DNA from: Platerodrilus igneus
Taxonomy: Eukaryota > Arthropoda > Insecta > Coleoptera > Lycidae
Length of the DNA: 64,000 bases
Reading direction: 5' to 3'
NCBI GenBank assembly: GCA_036346225.1
Contig: JARFIW010001485.1
Span: 310,001-374,000, forward strand
Shown: piece after piece, positions 22,820-37,676 of the stretch
How the letters are laid out: each line of letters starts with the position of its first letter
How positions within the stretch are numbered: position 1 is the stretch's first letter
Position numbers and translations under genes: made by a program
Notes under the pieces: generated by a model
Database searches by the model: none
What the model was told of the DNA's origin: nothing
What the model saw: the letters and a program-made list of their open reading frames with translations, nothing else

Positions 22820-25300
22820 CTATGCTACTTGGAATTATCGAGCCCCTTCGTTGGGCTGTTATATTATTTGCTATGTATTCTAAATTATTTGCGCTCCACC
22901 ATTTGCGCGACCATATTAATATTACTACGAATAAACAAGATTGTAATTATCATCGACGTTGGGCTGTCTTATTAATATTGCTATCAATTCCCTCCAGAAG
23001 CTTAACTGGATTTTATCTTGAACCAACTTTGTCAACCAATAACAAAATTCGATATGTTCCCGTCTTACCTGTTATCAATTTCCTACTCAACTCGTAGCTC
23101 CTCCTTGAACTATTTAAATTAACAAATTACTCCCATTGAGTTTGTCTTATGACCTCGACTAGCATTTATTTGGAATTATGAAATTCAGTTAATTTCGATT
23201 TTATATAATGAAACCAATATATTATGTACAGCTTTTGTAAATTATTTGAAATACACTTTTTAATTAGTTAATGTTATAAATCTCATTTATTAACAATCAT
23301 ATAGTTTTTACTCAAAACCCAAAGTCACCAAAAAAACCTATTATCCTTATCAACGAAGTGTAGAACGTTCTAAACCTGTTATCATTTTACTCACTTTATA
23401 CGTATGCAACTTCTTTTGTTGACTTTTTCACATTCATATTATATTAAGCAAATTCAATATTCAAAATAAAAAATATATAGAAAAATAAAATGTCTTATAA
23501 CTAAAAAAATCTGACCTGGTCTATTTTCTTCACATCGACGCTTCCATTTGAATAAAAATTATCTTCCCCCAATTCAGGATTACATTTAAATTATTGCCAT
23601 TACCCTATGGACTACCATTATTAATTTATGCACCCCAATTTATTGTCGTTTCATTTCAGACTAATTACTTCTTATCAATCAATTTCTTCAAACTTAGAAT
23701 AGAATTCTTATTATCGTTGTCTTCTGACTTGAAATCGTGGTTTATTTTTTCCCTTACTCAAATTGTATTATTCTTCCCCCAGACTTAGAAATTGTATTAC
23801 TCTATTTTCACCCGGACTTAGAAATCGTCGTTTGTTTCTTTCCGGACATAGAACTTGTAGTTTGTTTTCCCCCGTAATTCAAAGCCCTATTATTTTTATG
23901 TTTTAATTTAAAATAAATTCACCAAAATGTACTTACGTTTAATCGGCAATTATAGTTTTCATCTTGACACTTATTTTATCTTTCACTTTTAAAATTATTA
24001 CGTATCACTTTATTTCATAGTGGCGCACTTCGGCCTTTGTTGAGTTGCAAACTCAGCTCGTTATCACTGTACCTGCTAATATATTATTAAGTTTCCACTC
24101 CGTCAGTGGGTATGGTCTAGAGTTCGTCGCTCATTTATAACCAATCAAATAATTACATTTAAAGCAGTTTCTGATGTAATTCTCTATGATTCCCAATAAT
24201 TGTAACCTGCTTGCAGCTGTCTTCGTTATCAACATGCTGTGTTTTGATAGATCTAATTGCTTTTCCATAAACAACTGATGCAATTCGACTTTTAATTATC
24301 ATATTTACATGTTATTCACGCAATTTTTAATCTGCTGTCTTATCAAAAATGGTTAGCTATTTGCACGCATTTACCTATGCTACCTGAAGCTCTATTTCTA
24401 TCTCCGTATTAATCTAATTTTTTGGAACTCTTTTGAATGCGTGTCTAATTACACTTTATCGTTTACTTATAAATATACGCGTGCTTCCACTGAAAAATAT
24501 TATTACTTGCTTTACCTAAATTAACTAAAACTTTATCTACAGGGTATTGAATATTTTCTATTTACCTAATGCATGTGTTCCTGGTTTCTACGCTAACTAT
24601 GCGTCTTTCTATGTTTATTTGCGTCGCCTAAAACTATTTATACTTTATATACAGGGTGTTAACTGCTTACTATTTACAAACTATGTCCATTTCTCAATTC
24701 TTCACTAAATAAATGCCGTTTTCTGCTGCCTATGGTAATTTCTCATTTCTAAATGACCTTTCCTATAAAGTACACCCTTAAACAATCCCTTATCACAGCA
24801 ATATATATATATATATAAAATAGTGTATGAGTAACTCGCCTTAAGGCCTAATTTTGGCATGAAGAAAATACAAGCAGCTTCATTATCATAGGTAGTATGT
24901 TAACACACAATTTTATTATCCCACGTTAGGTAGATAGCCTCTTGGCTATCAAGAACCACACTAACCCTTATAGATAACACAATAGTATAAATTGGCGGTA
25001 CAATGTTAATATTACGGTTATTAGTTACTACTTTCAGTTCAGAAATTGGCTTTTCGACGTAATTTTGTATAGCAAGAGTGTACCTTTATTTGGTTCTTCT
25101 CTATGGAAATAAGTATTGCGTTAATGCAAAGATGAAAATAAAAAGAGTCTTTCGCAAGGAATATTTTTTCATAGCAATTATAACATCGTAACTAGGCTTA
25201 TTCGAGAAAAAATATTTTTCAAAACACTCCTTTTTGTAAAAATTAATATTAGTATACAACAAAAACAAAGTTGGCAATAACAACGTACAAACATCAATTC
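20580..25300. other. Large gene-free block with TA repeats
   Basis: Contains TA microsatellites (about 20615-20646, 22780-22816, 24800-24817) and several short open stretches (21381-21617 plus, 21603-21821 minus, 22018-22263 minus, 22712-23097 plus) that match nothing I know and overlap on opposite strands. A gatagcc/ggctatc hairpin lies near 24932-24949. The sequence after the TA run at 24800 (gtaactcgccttaaggcctaat) resembles that at 18950 (ataactcgctttaaggtttaat), hinting at two related TE ends. No gene assigned. Confidence 0.35.
22780..22816. repeat. (TA)n microsatellite
   Basis: Uninterrupted TA dinucleotide run. Confidence 0.95.
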
Positions 25301-25307
25301 AAGCACC

Positions 25308-25313
25308 TTTATT
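25308..25313 (-). promoter_or_regulatory. Polyadenylation signal of host gene
   Basis: The minus strand reads AATAAA about 95 nt downstream of the host gene stop codon (25407-25409), within ATAAATAAAGGTGC. The position fits a 3' UTR of ordinary insect length. Confidence 0.6.
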
Positions 25314-25406
25314 TATAAACCGCTCAATCGTATCAAAATAATAGTTAAAGAATGATAATGGTTTTCCATTAAATGCAGCAGTTTTTACGTGTACAAATTA
25401 GATTAT

Positions 25407-25496
25407 CTATTTTTTAAAATATTCCAGAAGCTCATTAATGTAATCGGTGATCTGTTGGCTGAGGTCCTCGTCATGGAAAAATCCAGTCAATTTAAA
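25407..25496 (-). CDS. Host gene exon 5 (C-terminus and stop)
   Basis: The acceptor TTTTGTTTTAG is identical to that of exon 4. The frame is open for 29 codons, FKLTGFFHDEDLSQ then QITDYINELLEYFKK, ending in TAG at 25407-25409, followed by an AATAAA about 95 nt on. The GC-richer codon use stands out from the AT-rich flanks. Confidence 0.72.
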   Translation of the reverse strand, partial: FKLTGFFHDEDLSQQITDYINELLEYFKK

Positions 25497-28400
25497 CTAA
25501 AACAAAAAGCGATTTGTAGTGAATAAAACCAATTTATATAAAAATATGCATGCTTTTCTTCAAATTATGATTCCTATAAAAGAGTACTATTTGCTTTGGA
25601 GATACTACACAGCCATGTTGAGGACTTTGTAATCGGTTTTTAAAGCGAAAATAAATTCTACATCAATTGTACTTCTTAACAATTTTTAAAGAGATAGCAA
25701 GAATGACCTGTTCCAGTTCCTCGAAGTGATCTATTTTCCTTTCACGAAACAAGTAGAATTTTCAAAACACGAAATAGCTAAATTCAACAGCAAATGTGGT
25801 TTCTGATTTTCTACATCAGTATTACATAACAACTACGTTGATGGTTCTTTAAGCGCTTTCTAAACCGAAAATAAAATTTACATCAGTTGCGCTATTGGTA
25901 ATTTCTACAGCAACTTTAAAATTTCTTACAAACAATTGATGTAGATTTTATTTCCGGTTTAGAAGTCGAATATAAAGCCCACAACTAGACTCTTGAATAG
26001 TACTATCATAGAAAGTAGCTCGCAGGATTTCTCGATGAAATTGCAAGCTGGCGCTTTGGAAATTTTATACACTGTATTTAAATTGTATAATTTCACGACT
26101 TTGTGGGCGTTTGTGAAAGAGGAAATAGATCAATCTGAAGATGTGCAGAAACGGAGAAGCTGATCTTTTATTGTTGTCTTTTTACAAAACGCTTCTGAAG
26201 CATGAATAATTCAATTATTGACTGCATACTTTGCGTTGAAGATTTCTCTATTGCAGTTGGTGAATTATTTGCAATTGCAAACTTATAAATGCCATTAAAT
26301 TTAAATAAAAGTCGGATAGATCGGTATCAACGTTCAAAGTATTACAATTTTTAAAACTTCAAGTTATGGATCAAGTGAAAGAAATTAGTAAATTAAGTCG
26401 CTTTCGCTTCCCAAACTATAACCAGTGTTCTAGAAAATTACAGCCGATGCAAAGAAATTAATTTCCGTTTGTATATAAATAAACCACATGAAGGATTTGC
26501 TGTTGTGGGGTGTAGGCTACATTTAAAACGCAATGCTTTAAAATATTTTTAATCTACCCACAAAGTCGAAGACGTAGGTCTGTTTGTAGTTACGAATAAC
26601 CAAATCGATTCAATCACATAGCAAAGTCCACGAGCTTTAAAAATGGCCGTGAACACGTAAATGATAACTATCATGATGGCCAATCGAAATATATGATATC
26701 CACATATGCCCTCAAAATTGAACATGAATTTATCAATCACCAAAAAAATTGAGCATTTTGCCGAACATTTTGGACTTCGAAAAGTGTGTTCAATGCTTTG
26801 TTTCGCACAAATTGATAAATGATCAAAAATTGAGCGGAATTCAACATTTAAAGTACATCATCAAAGATTCAAAGAAGACCTAAATATTTTGTGCAACAAT
26901 GTAACTGGTTATGAAATGTGGTGCCACACGATCCATAACCAAGAGTCAAAATGCAGACGGGACCTATATGAACCAATCCAAGAAAAAGAAGCCACTAGTG
27001 GAGACAATGTTGACTTGTTGCTACTATTCGAAGAGAGTAATTTATAAACAATTCATTCCACCTGTTCAGACGATCAATGTCGTGTTTTATCTTCATGTTT
27101 GGAAGGATTTGCTGCGGGATATTCACCGCTTTCAGACAGAATATTGTAAAGAACGAAGTTGGCTCGCATTGCATAATAATGTACCATCTCATCGATTGAC
27201 ACATGACTGGTTTTTGACTAAATATCGCATTTTAACCAACAACCCACTCGCCGTATTCACTTGATTTATCATCGTATAATTTCTACTTCTTCGAAAAAAT
27301 GCGTTTGCCGATGTACACAAAATACTAACACCAACCTTCTCAAAGATATCTCTACAAAGACCTAAAAACACTCGTTCTGCATGCTTTTTGACCGTGAAAA
27401 CCGCTAAACAGATTCTCGAAGCGACTAATTTGAATGAAATAAATATATGAGTTGTATCCCAAGATAGCTTAAAGATGGCAATAAGCAAACCTAATATTTG
27501 GGTTTTATTGTGGACTGTTCGTGATACACACAGACAAAATTTTTATTAAATACAATAGGTTGAGTAAAACTTTTGAATACAAAAAGAGTGTCCACAGACG
27601 TGAGAATTTCAAGCTATATAGAGTTTTGAACGTAAACTGACAGATTGGCTTAAACTTATACATATGCGTACATTAAAATTGTTACATTGTATTAACGACT
27701 GCTGACCACAATCAATAGAATTTTGTAAAAGGGGAATGTTACAACTAAGTTTGACAAGTAAAAATGGTAAATAGCACAGCTCCAAGATGTCAATATAGAT
27801 TCCCGCAAGAAAAATATGTAGCGCGTGACATAAGCTTTTACACACGGGAACGTGACGACCGTAACGGCTTAGGTAAACGGGTTATGAAACTTGCGAGTTC
27901 ACCCCACAACAGTTGAATTCTGTTTTGTATTAAAGGAGTTGCGATTTTTCGGTTAGCCCAAGTAATTCATTGCAGAAAAATTTATACTAGTGGACATTTC
28001 CAAAAGCTACAAACCGTGAGTAGAATAAGCTTTTATGTTGATGATTTAGAATTATGTTTATCTAAACTTCAAAATTAATTATTAAATGGTTGGTATTTCT
28101 GTAATTGAAAATTATCAAATAATGGATGTAATTATTTTATTGTACTAAATTAGAGACGGGATAAGTGTATATTGTTTTTAACAATAAATGTCGTGTTTTA
28201 TCTTCATGTTTTAAAGGATTTGCTGTGGCATTCACCGCGTTCAGACAGAATATTGTAAAGAACGAAGTTAGCTCTCATTGCATGATAATGTAGCATCTCA
28301 TCGATCGACACATGACTGGTTTTTGACTGTAATATCGCATTTTAGCCATCAACCACTTGCCGTATTCACTTGATTTATCATCGTGTGATTTCCACTTGTT

Positions 28401-31400
28401 AGGAAAAATGCGTTTGCCGATGTACGCAAAATACTAACACCAACCTCTTCAACGATATCTCTAAGATGACCTAAAGACACTCGTTCCGCATGCTTCTTGA
28501 CCGTGCAAACCGCTGTTCTCGATATTACTAATTTGAATGTAATATATGTGATTTCCCAAAAAAATCAAGGTTTGCTTTTATTTTGAAAGTCCTTGTGCAC
28601 CCCCCAAGATAGCTTAAAGATGGCAATAAGAGAATCTAATTTTTGGGTTTTACTGTTGAATGTTCGTGATACACACTGACAAAATTTTTATTAAATACAA
28701 TAGGTTGAGTAAAACTTTTGAATAAAAAAAGCGTTCACAGACTCGAGGATTTTAAACTATATAGAGTTTTGAACTTATTCAAACGTAAACTGACAGGTTG
28801 GCTTAAACTTATACATACGCGTAGCCTAAAATTGTTACATTGTACTAACGACTGCTGACCACAATTAGTAGAATTTTGTAGAAAGGGAATGTTACAACTA
28901 AGTTGGACAAGTAGAAAGGTAAATAACACAGCTCTAAGATGTCAATATAGATTCCCGCAAGAAAAATATGTAGCGCGTGACATAAGGTTGAACTACTGGC
29001 AGGGTAGGTTTTACACACGGGAACGTGACGACCGTAACGGCCTAGGTAAACGGGTTATGAAACTTGTGAGTTTACCCCACAACTAGTTGAATTCTGTTTT
29101 GTATTAAAAGAGTTGCTGTTTTTCGGATAACCCAAGTAATTCATTGCAGAAAGGTTTATATTGTTACAAACCGTGAGTAGAATAAGCTTTTGTGTTGATG
29201 ATTTAACATTATGTTCATGTAAACTCAAAATTAATTTTTAAATGGTTAGTATTTTTGTAATTGAAAATTATCAAAATATGAAAGTAGTAATTTTATCGAA
29301 CTAAATTAGGAACGGAATGTATATTGATTTTACAAATAAATTTTATTAGTAAAATTATTGTTGGTAAAGGAGTAAAAATTTAGTTTTTCTATTGGACATT
29401 GGAATGGTTAACGAAAAAGTTGGTATTGTGTTGCTTTCAATGAATTGTTATTATAAACTCTTTTAGAATAAATAAATATTAGAAACCAGAACAATGGTAT
29501 GTATGGTGGAATTATTTATATATGAATGTATTTTCCTTAAGCTTTCTTTTAGTAGTTCCTGGACAGTTTATTGTTACAAAATTAGGTTTTATGTCTATAG
29601 AGGTTAAGTAGAGGTTGAATCTTATTTGAAGTTATTTATAATATATGAATGACAGGTAAATTTATAATAAAGTCGTGTTTAGGAGTGGTTTTGATTTCAA
29701 AATTTCTTTAATTGCGACAAAATTTAATAAGTGTTTCAGAATATTTTAGAGAATGGTAAAGTATAATGTGATAATTTTAGGAAACCAACAGCAAAGGAGA
29801 TCTATTTAGAATAATCGTCTTCTGTGTAGGGAAAATATTGAAGGCATTATTGAGACAAGACGGTTTGGCGCCCCTATACTACGACAGTAGAAAAGCTTTT
29901 CAGGTAGCGTGCTCCACTTGCTCGTTTGCAAAGAGTTTTTCTTCCAGTTCTACATAAACTATGTATGATATTACAGCGGCGGTTTTATTCTGATAGATAA
30001 GATTGTTTTGGTTTGGGTAGTTATGTTGCCGCTGGCAGAACATATATATGTACTAGAAAACAACTAGGCTAGCCAAAAACAAAATCATCGCACCTGCCAA
30101 AATCTAATATACGTATAACAGGCTTAACAGCAAAGACTAACCTACTGATACTAGAAAAAGCCGAAAAGTACAAGCTTAAGTTATTGTTAGTTACAAGCTG
30201 CATACTTACTTGTCCGTCAAAACTAATATCAATCCTGAACTCAAAGTCGTCGATATTGAAGATATCCAGTCTTATTACAAATTCCAATTTATATCCCTTG
30301 ACGATAAAGCTAAAACAAAATTACTCCTTTAGTCTATTTTAAGAAAAAAATATTGCAAAATAGAATTAAGTTGTATATTATACAACTTTGATCATTATAC
30401 ACCCACAGTTATCACCAGCGAAAATATCAACGTTATCACCGCAGAAATAGTTTCTGGGCGTGTAAAATAAGTAATAATTTAAAGTTTTTTTTATGGCGCA
30501 AGATAGGTTTTGGGCCTTTGGAAGCTTCTTTTTAAAAAGTTTTGTCGCCAAAAACACTTTTATCAAATTTATTTTTAATTGTATAATTAGAAAAAATGGG
30601 TTATTTCTGTTGCAACAACTTAAACGTTTATATTCATTAAACACTAAGTAATTAAAATTGACCAAAATACTTGAGGTTAATAAATCAATAATTAATAATT
30701 AAAAATTACGGTGAGTAGCTTGAACCACCGACAATGTTAAAGTTATGAAGTTTAAAGACTGACTGGCGATCAGGGGCTCCTCACGGTTTATATGTAATCC
30801 CTTCTCTCGTATCATCTTATAGGAAACTGCAGATACCACCGTCTGCTACTTCTTGATAAATATACAATGTCTTATTGTAAGTAATTTTAATCAAGACTAC
30901 TTTATTGCAGTTCATTGTTTCTGCACATGCAGTATCAGGTTACGTCTGGAATACAAAGTAGTCGTTTCCTTTCTTATGTCTGATATGAACACTGTTAAAC
31001 TTTAATTATAACCTTCATTTAATACAATGTAACGTTATATTACTAAGACATAATAAATGCGTTTATTCTTATATGTATTTTAATATGGGGGATATGTAAC
31101 TCGCATCCAGCACAAATTTTAACACTGTTGTGAATTGCAAATAATAACACGAATACATTTCATTTTATACGTATGGTGAGGTAAACTATTTAAGAAATTT
31201 TGATATTGCCGTACAAAGTAGGGCAGTTGTAAGCAAAACATATCCTGCAAATGATAATATTTCAATAATATTTAATCAGAGACTTAGAAATAATTAAAAC
31301 TCTAGTCTAGCCATGATTCAATTATAAGCATATTGCTACAGTACGTAACAATATATTAATTACTAATTATCTAATTCTTATATATTTTAACATCTTGACT

Positions 31401-34400
31401 TGTCGGATTTATCCACGCCAGTGGCGTATTGAGGGTGGGGGGTTGGAGGTGGGGGGAATCTAATACCCCCTTCCCCTCCAAAAGTTTGAAATAAAAGGTA
31501 AATCGTAAAAACTAACTCAACAACTGACCTAATTTTAGTATGGTTGTAAAGAAAGTTTTTTTAATTTTTCTAAAGATGAACCTTATTGTTCTATGGACTG
31601 TGCCCAGACAATCTAATATAAAAGCATATTTTTGTTTTGTTTTAATTTCAGAAAAAAAGTTCCTTTCAAGTTGAGAAATTTTGATAGTTTGCCACTTTTA
31701 TTCAAACCAATTGTTGACATAAAAAATTACTCATATAGGTTAAGTTAGATTTCGGTGGTTTCATTGTTTGTTTTCATTAACCTCTTGTGTACTTTTTTGT
31801 TCCGGTTTTTGTATTATCCCTTCTTGCATTCAAAATGGTTCTTTTTTAGAACAGATTGGCGTTATTTTTGTTAGTGTGATTAAACAATATTTGGTGTACG
31901 TTTCAGAAGTAAAGGGACTATACTTGTAGCTAGTTTGATATCATATTTTGAACAAGAAAGAGATAAGATATTATTTCTTTGATGGCGGTTCACGAGGTAA
32001 TTCTATTTTTTACTTCAATTTGTAGTTTATGCTTTTATTTTAACGTATACAGCTTCCAGAAGCAAACATGAACCCCGGAATATATGCGAACTAAAAAGCG
32101 TCATCAACATATGTAGCAAATCAGAGAACCGATCAAGTTGAATGTACATTGCGAAACAGAAATTAATTTTTCTGACATCTAGTGACGGATAAATTAATAA
32201 TCGAAACGATGGTTAAAAACGTAGAGATTTGTAATTGGCAGTAATGTACTTTCTACGCGTAATACATAATTAGTTAATTAATATCTACGATGTTTTGTTC
32301 ATAACTACTAATATGCACCATTACTTCTGTGTCTTCGTCAATGATAAATTGCATTCCCAAATATATTTATTCGATACTAATTCAATAAGTCAAAATTCAA
32401 ACCACCGCTCACCATAATAACTGCGTCCTTTGGATAAATTGGAATTCTATAATCTGTAATTTTATTTGTTAATTGCTGTCGTTTGAGCTGTGTCCGTATT
32501 TATTATACATTGATAATAATTTCTGCGTTAATTTACTTTCATTCAACAGTTTTTTCAAAACTAGTATTTTCCGTATATTTATACAAGATAGGTTTAGATA
32601 TGATATGAAAAATATATGCACCAATCAACTTAACCTAAAAATGTATTCTAATTTTGTAAATGAGCAGTATGCAGTTATATTCATATGGTTTAGAACTATA
32701 GTAGACTAATAATATGTTTTTACAGGTTGCTTTAGGATTGATAGGCTGAAAACTTCTGGTGTAAGGACATTACCGTTAAATAAACGACTGAATTAGCTGC
32801 AGCTGCTACTGGGAAATCTGTCACATTCATAAAAAGAATACGAAAAGAAGCTGCTCTTGCAGAAAATCGTATACTAAAGTCGCTGTCAAAAACGAATCGA
32901 ACTGGAGGCGCTTGGGAAGAGTTTTGTTAGTTGACGACAAAATTGAAAAGTTGGAGTTTGTCGTTAACACTGGATCATGAGACGATGAAACTGAAGAAAG
33001 TGACAGTGACTAATTAATTTACGTATAAATTGTGCAATTCTGCGAATAGTATTGTGTAGTGAATATATGCAGAGCTTGGACTTTGTGGTTATGTGTTTAG
33101 AAGATTACTGCAAATATATAATTTTAAATCTATGACAGTTATTTAACAGTACGGTATATTTTAGTATGCAGTACATAATAAAGTAATTATTCTGCACTCT
33201 TGCTTATTTAGGATTTCTGCAGTTATATGTTTTTAATTTCCATACTAATTATACATTTTAATACTTCAAGTAAAACAAGGTTCGGTTGCCTAAAGTGCCT
33301 TAAGCTTATATTGGTGTTACGAATGTTTATTTCAAAAAATTGTCCAAAAGTAAACAACGGTCGTAATTACATCCATAATTGAAAACAAATTGCTTTAGAT
33401 CTCTCTTCAGGTTAGATCTTTATTCTTAATTAAGTTATTTACGTGCTGTATTGCTGGATCTTTAGGTACTTTTGCAAGGGCCATTTAAATATTTAAATGT
33501 TTACTTTTCACTCTGGATGTACCTTAAAACTAGTAGGGCCATCAGACAGTCATTTTTCGACTTCTGCTCTAATTTCTTCATCCCATTTAATATATTCTCC
33601 TACTACGTCCCGCCAGGTCTCATGCTTGCTTCTGTGAGCTGGGGCAGCCACATTAAATACCAATTGGTCTGCAGTAATTGCTGTTTCACAAGCGTTAAAA
33701 AACAATGACCCCTTCACTTCCAAGAAAAGAGTTCACAAAAAACCAATTACAGAAGTTGATGAATTTACTAAATATGGTATTTGTAATGTAATTTACAGAA
33801 TATATGAAAATTGTAAGTAAATTTTATTAATTGTGAAATTGTTTATAATACGTACATTAAATAATTTTAGGCAAATATATTTCTGTAAATGTGTTGTAGC
33901 ATAAGATAACACATGATGGGTTGTACAGGTAGCTAACAATCGTTAAATATACTTCTACATAATGTATGGTTTAAGTGGAGACAAGATTATCAATCCAAAA
34001 CGAGGTCTTATGGAATTACCTAATGTTGTCAATAAGAGGGTGCAATTTTTTAAAAATTATATACAAATTAAACAGGAAGGCTTGTATCAGTTTGTTTTAT
34101 TTTTTGATAAAACGCGAATTTTTAAGAAGGGTTCTGTAAGTTATACTTGGAAAGACAGCTATTTTAGGAGTGTAGATGCAAGAGTTGCTAGAAAAAGATT
34201 AGTGAATTTGCATTTTGTAACGTAAATGTACAAAGTAATTATGAATTTTAGGTACTTACTGTTGTATGCAAGCAAAGCAAATGGTTTTATTGAAGGTGGC
34301 GTATTGGTCTTTTGTTCATCGAAAAAACATTAACAGTACCATGACGAGATGAATAAGGACAATTTTTACGTTTGTTCGAAAATCAGCTTCTAAAAAAGTT

Positions 34401-37400
34401 AGAATCACCGTTTGTTATTAATTGTCTTGCGTAATGCTTCGTATCACAATACCACAGAACCAAGAATACCAAACACTTCAAGGAATAAAAGGGAAATAAC
34501 AGAATGGCTTAGTAAAATAAAATCGCACTTGAATTAACATTTTTAAAAGTGAACCGCTGAATGTGGTTGCAATGTAAGTAGAAAAAGCAGTATACTTTGT
34601 GATGGACTAACATTTCTCGAATTTCTAGGAACAAACTACCTACTAATTCGACATCGTCTCGACGTTGTCTCGGATTTACTCTCCTATCTGACGGCCTGAG
34701 CAACTATAGTAATATATACCACATGATGAAATAATAGTGCTATGTATCATAGCAAAAAAACAGAAGCGTTCAAAGTTAAAACCGTAGTTATTAAGCTAGC
34801 GCCCTTGTGCATATATTTTCAATAAAATTCATACAGTGCAATTTATGGAATTTATGAGATATGCTTATTATTTTATTAATAATTAAATGTTTGATGATGC
34901 ACTGCAGCCTTTATGTGTCCTACATGGGTCTCTTTGTTGAATAAAACATTTTGGTTGCAGATTTTGAGCCTTTAAACAATCGAAATGAAAAAACAGCATT
35001 AGAAAGTTATTTTGAATTATTTTACACTCACAAAGCAAAAAAAGATTTCATAGAGGTAACCCCAATGTCCTCAATAACAATTTAAAAAGTGCCAGCCATA
35101 TAGTATTGATAATGACGATGACAATGGGAAAATTGTTACCGGACAAAACAGCCCACCCACTTATAGTCAGTTACTTGTGGAATCAAAAGGGTTCACGGAT
35201 TTGGAAATATTAAACAATAGACGTTTCTAATTTTGTTAATAAACCTCTTAGTAGCGCGTATATTAAACAACGTCTTAGAAAATGTGTGAACGCCCGAACC
35301 GAACTATAGGTTTCCAGTTACAAAAAAGTACTAGTTTCAAAATTTAAAATTAATATTCATGGTTAACTCGGTGGTCGTGGCTTAGCTATTATGAACATGA
35401 TAATGGAGCGTTTTGTAAATATTGTTGCATTTTTTCAAAATCTGGTGCAGGTATTAATTTTCAAGCACTTGGTAGCTCAGTAAAAAGAAATCCGACAACT
35501 AGAAGTATGCTGTAGAAACATTTACAGATCACGCAAGATCGTTTAGAATGTATTTATAAAGCAAATCGTTTTATACGAGACTACAGTAACAAAAGTATCT
35601 TATTTGAAAATTTGTTTGACAACGAGAGTTCCAAACAAATTATTGCAAATAAGAAAAATATAATACCAATTATAGAGGCCGTAATACTATGTGGCAGACA
35701 GGATCTGGTATTACGTGGTCTGGAAGTATTGTTGTCAAAGCACAACCAGAACAGAATGACGGGAACTTTCGGTCCATTTTCGTTACCGTGCTCGTGGTGA
35801 TAATGATCTAAGAAACGTATTGGAAAATAGCTATAGAAACAAATATATAAGTTCCGTTAGTCAGAACTCTATTATTGAAAGTTGCAACATGGTTATCCTT
35901 AGAAAAGTAGCTGAAAAGTAAACAAGGCTAAATGTTTTACAGTACTTGCTGATGAAACGGCTGACATATCTGGGGTTGAACAAGTTTCCATTTGTGTACG
36001 ATATGTAGACCTAGAAACTATCATAGCCAAAGAAGACTTTTCAATTCGTCCCAGCTAGTGATGCATTATGTGACCGGTTGGCATGTCTTATATTGGGTAG
36101 TTTAAAATCCTTTGGAATCGATACGTCGCTTTTACGCGGGCAAAAGTACAATGGCGCCGCAGTAATGTCTTGTAAATTAAACGGAGTTCAAGTTCATATT
36201 AAAAAAATACACCCACTTTGTGAATACGTACACCGCTCGACAAACAATTTAAATTTAGCCACATCAAAATGCGAAACAGCTGCGATCAGAAATGCTTTTG
36301 GAGTTGTAGGTAAGGCATATGATTTTTTATGTTTCCAAAAAGAAGGGAAGCCTTAAAAATATGATCGATAACAATCCGAAGGAAATACGTGCCAAAACTC
36401 TAAAAAGAAATTGTGCCAATAAATGGATAGAACGTTGTCGCTCAATAAATGATTTTATAGAATTGCTGCGGTTCCTGTAATAGAATCATTAAATTCCATA
36501 AAACAGTGGCCAAACACTGAATCGGTTAGAGGAGCTACTCTATTAAAAGCATCTATTGTTCGTGGAGAATTTTTTATCCTTGTATTGGCAAATTATTTAG
36601 TACGATGCATTTGCTATGCCAACATTTTCATAAGGTCAGTATTGATTTAAAAGAGATGCTACTTTAACTTCAGCTACAAGGAAAGAGCTAGAAGATATGC
36701 GTTCGAATGCTATAAAAATTTTTCGAAACATTTCTCAAAAAGTTTTAATGGTATGTGAAGAATATGATACAACACTTAAAGTTAATCGAATTTTCCCTGA
36801 ATCTATAAATGAATACGACGAAGAAAACTTAAAATTTTTAGTTCATCATTATGCAATTGATTAACTGCTTGTTGTGAGGACATCTCGACTTAATTTAGAA
36901 TTTGGAACTGAAAAGTACTTAAAATGGACAAGAAACCAAAAATGCGATGAACGCATGTGTGTGTAACAAGAATTTCTTTCCAAATATTTTAAACTTTATT
37001 AGATATTTACAACTTTGCCAGTTGCTAATGCAGCGAATGAACGCTCATTCTCAGCTTTAAAAATAATTAAAACATATTTGAGGAATAGCACGTCTGAAGT
37101 ATTTCAACTGATATGTGATATATTTTTGTATTTTAAGCATTAAACATTTTCAGGGACCATTAAATGGACTTGTTGATTTATTAATTCACGGGGAAATAAA
37201 ATTAACAGTTTCCGAAGTAATAGAAAAAATTGCAAAAACCTCCAGAAAGTTAGATTTGTTTTATAGTTAGATTAGTTATTTAGGTTGTAATTATTATAAC
37301 TAATCTATCTAGTTACTAGCTATCTACCAGTATTTTTGTTTTAAGATGTTAGTATCACTTTATTTGAATTCATTTTGTTTTATGTTATTTTATTATTTTA

Positions 37401-37633
37401 ATTTTGTACATTTTTTTCTCATTCAATCATGTAACCAATATACATTTTTTCCGTACTATAAGTATTTCTGTGTGTATTATACTTATTTTAACATTCATCG
37501 AACTGAAAAGTTGAGTATGCGAATACGATATGTACGTATGTGTGTATGAATGTATGTCGTCTCTTTGTCTAAGCAACTTTTTAAATTTTTACTTTCTGTT
37601 CTGGTAGAGCTTCAAAACAAATGTCGCTATTGA

Positions 37634-37676
<43 letters not shown>

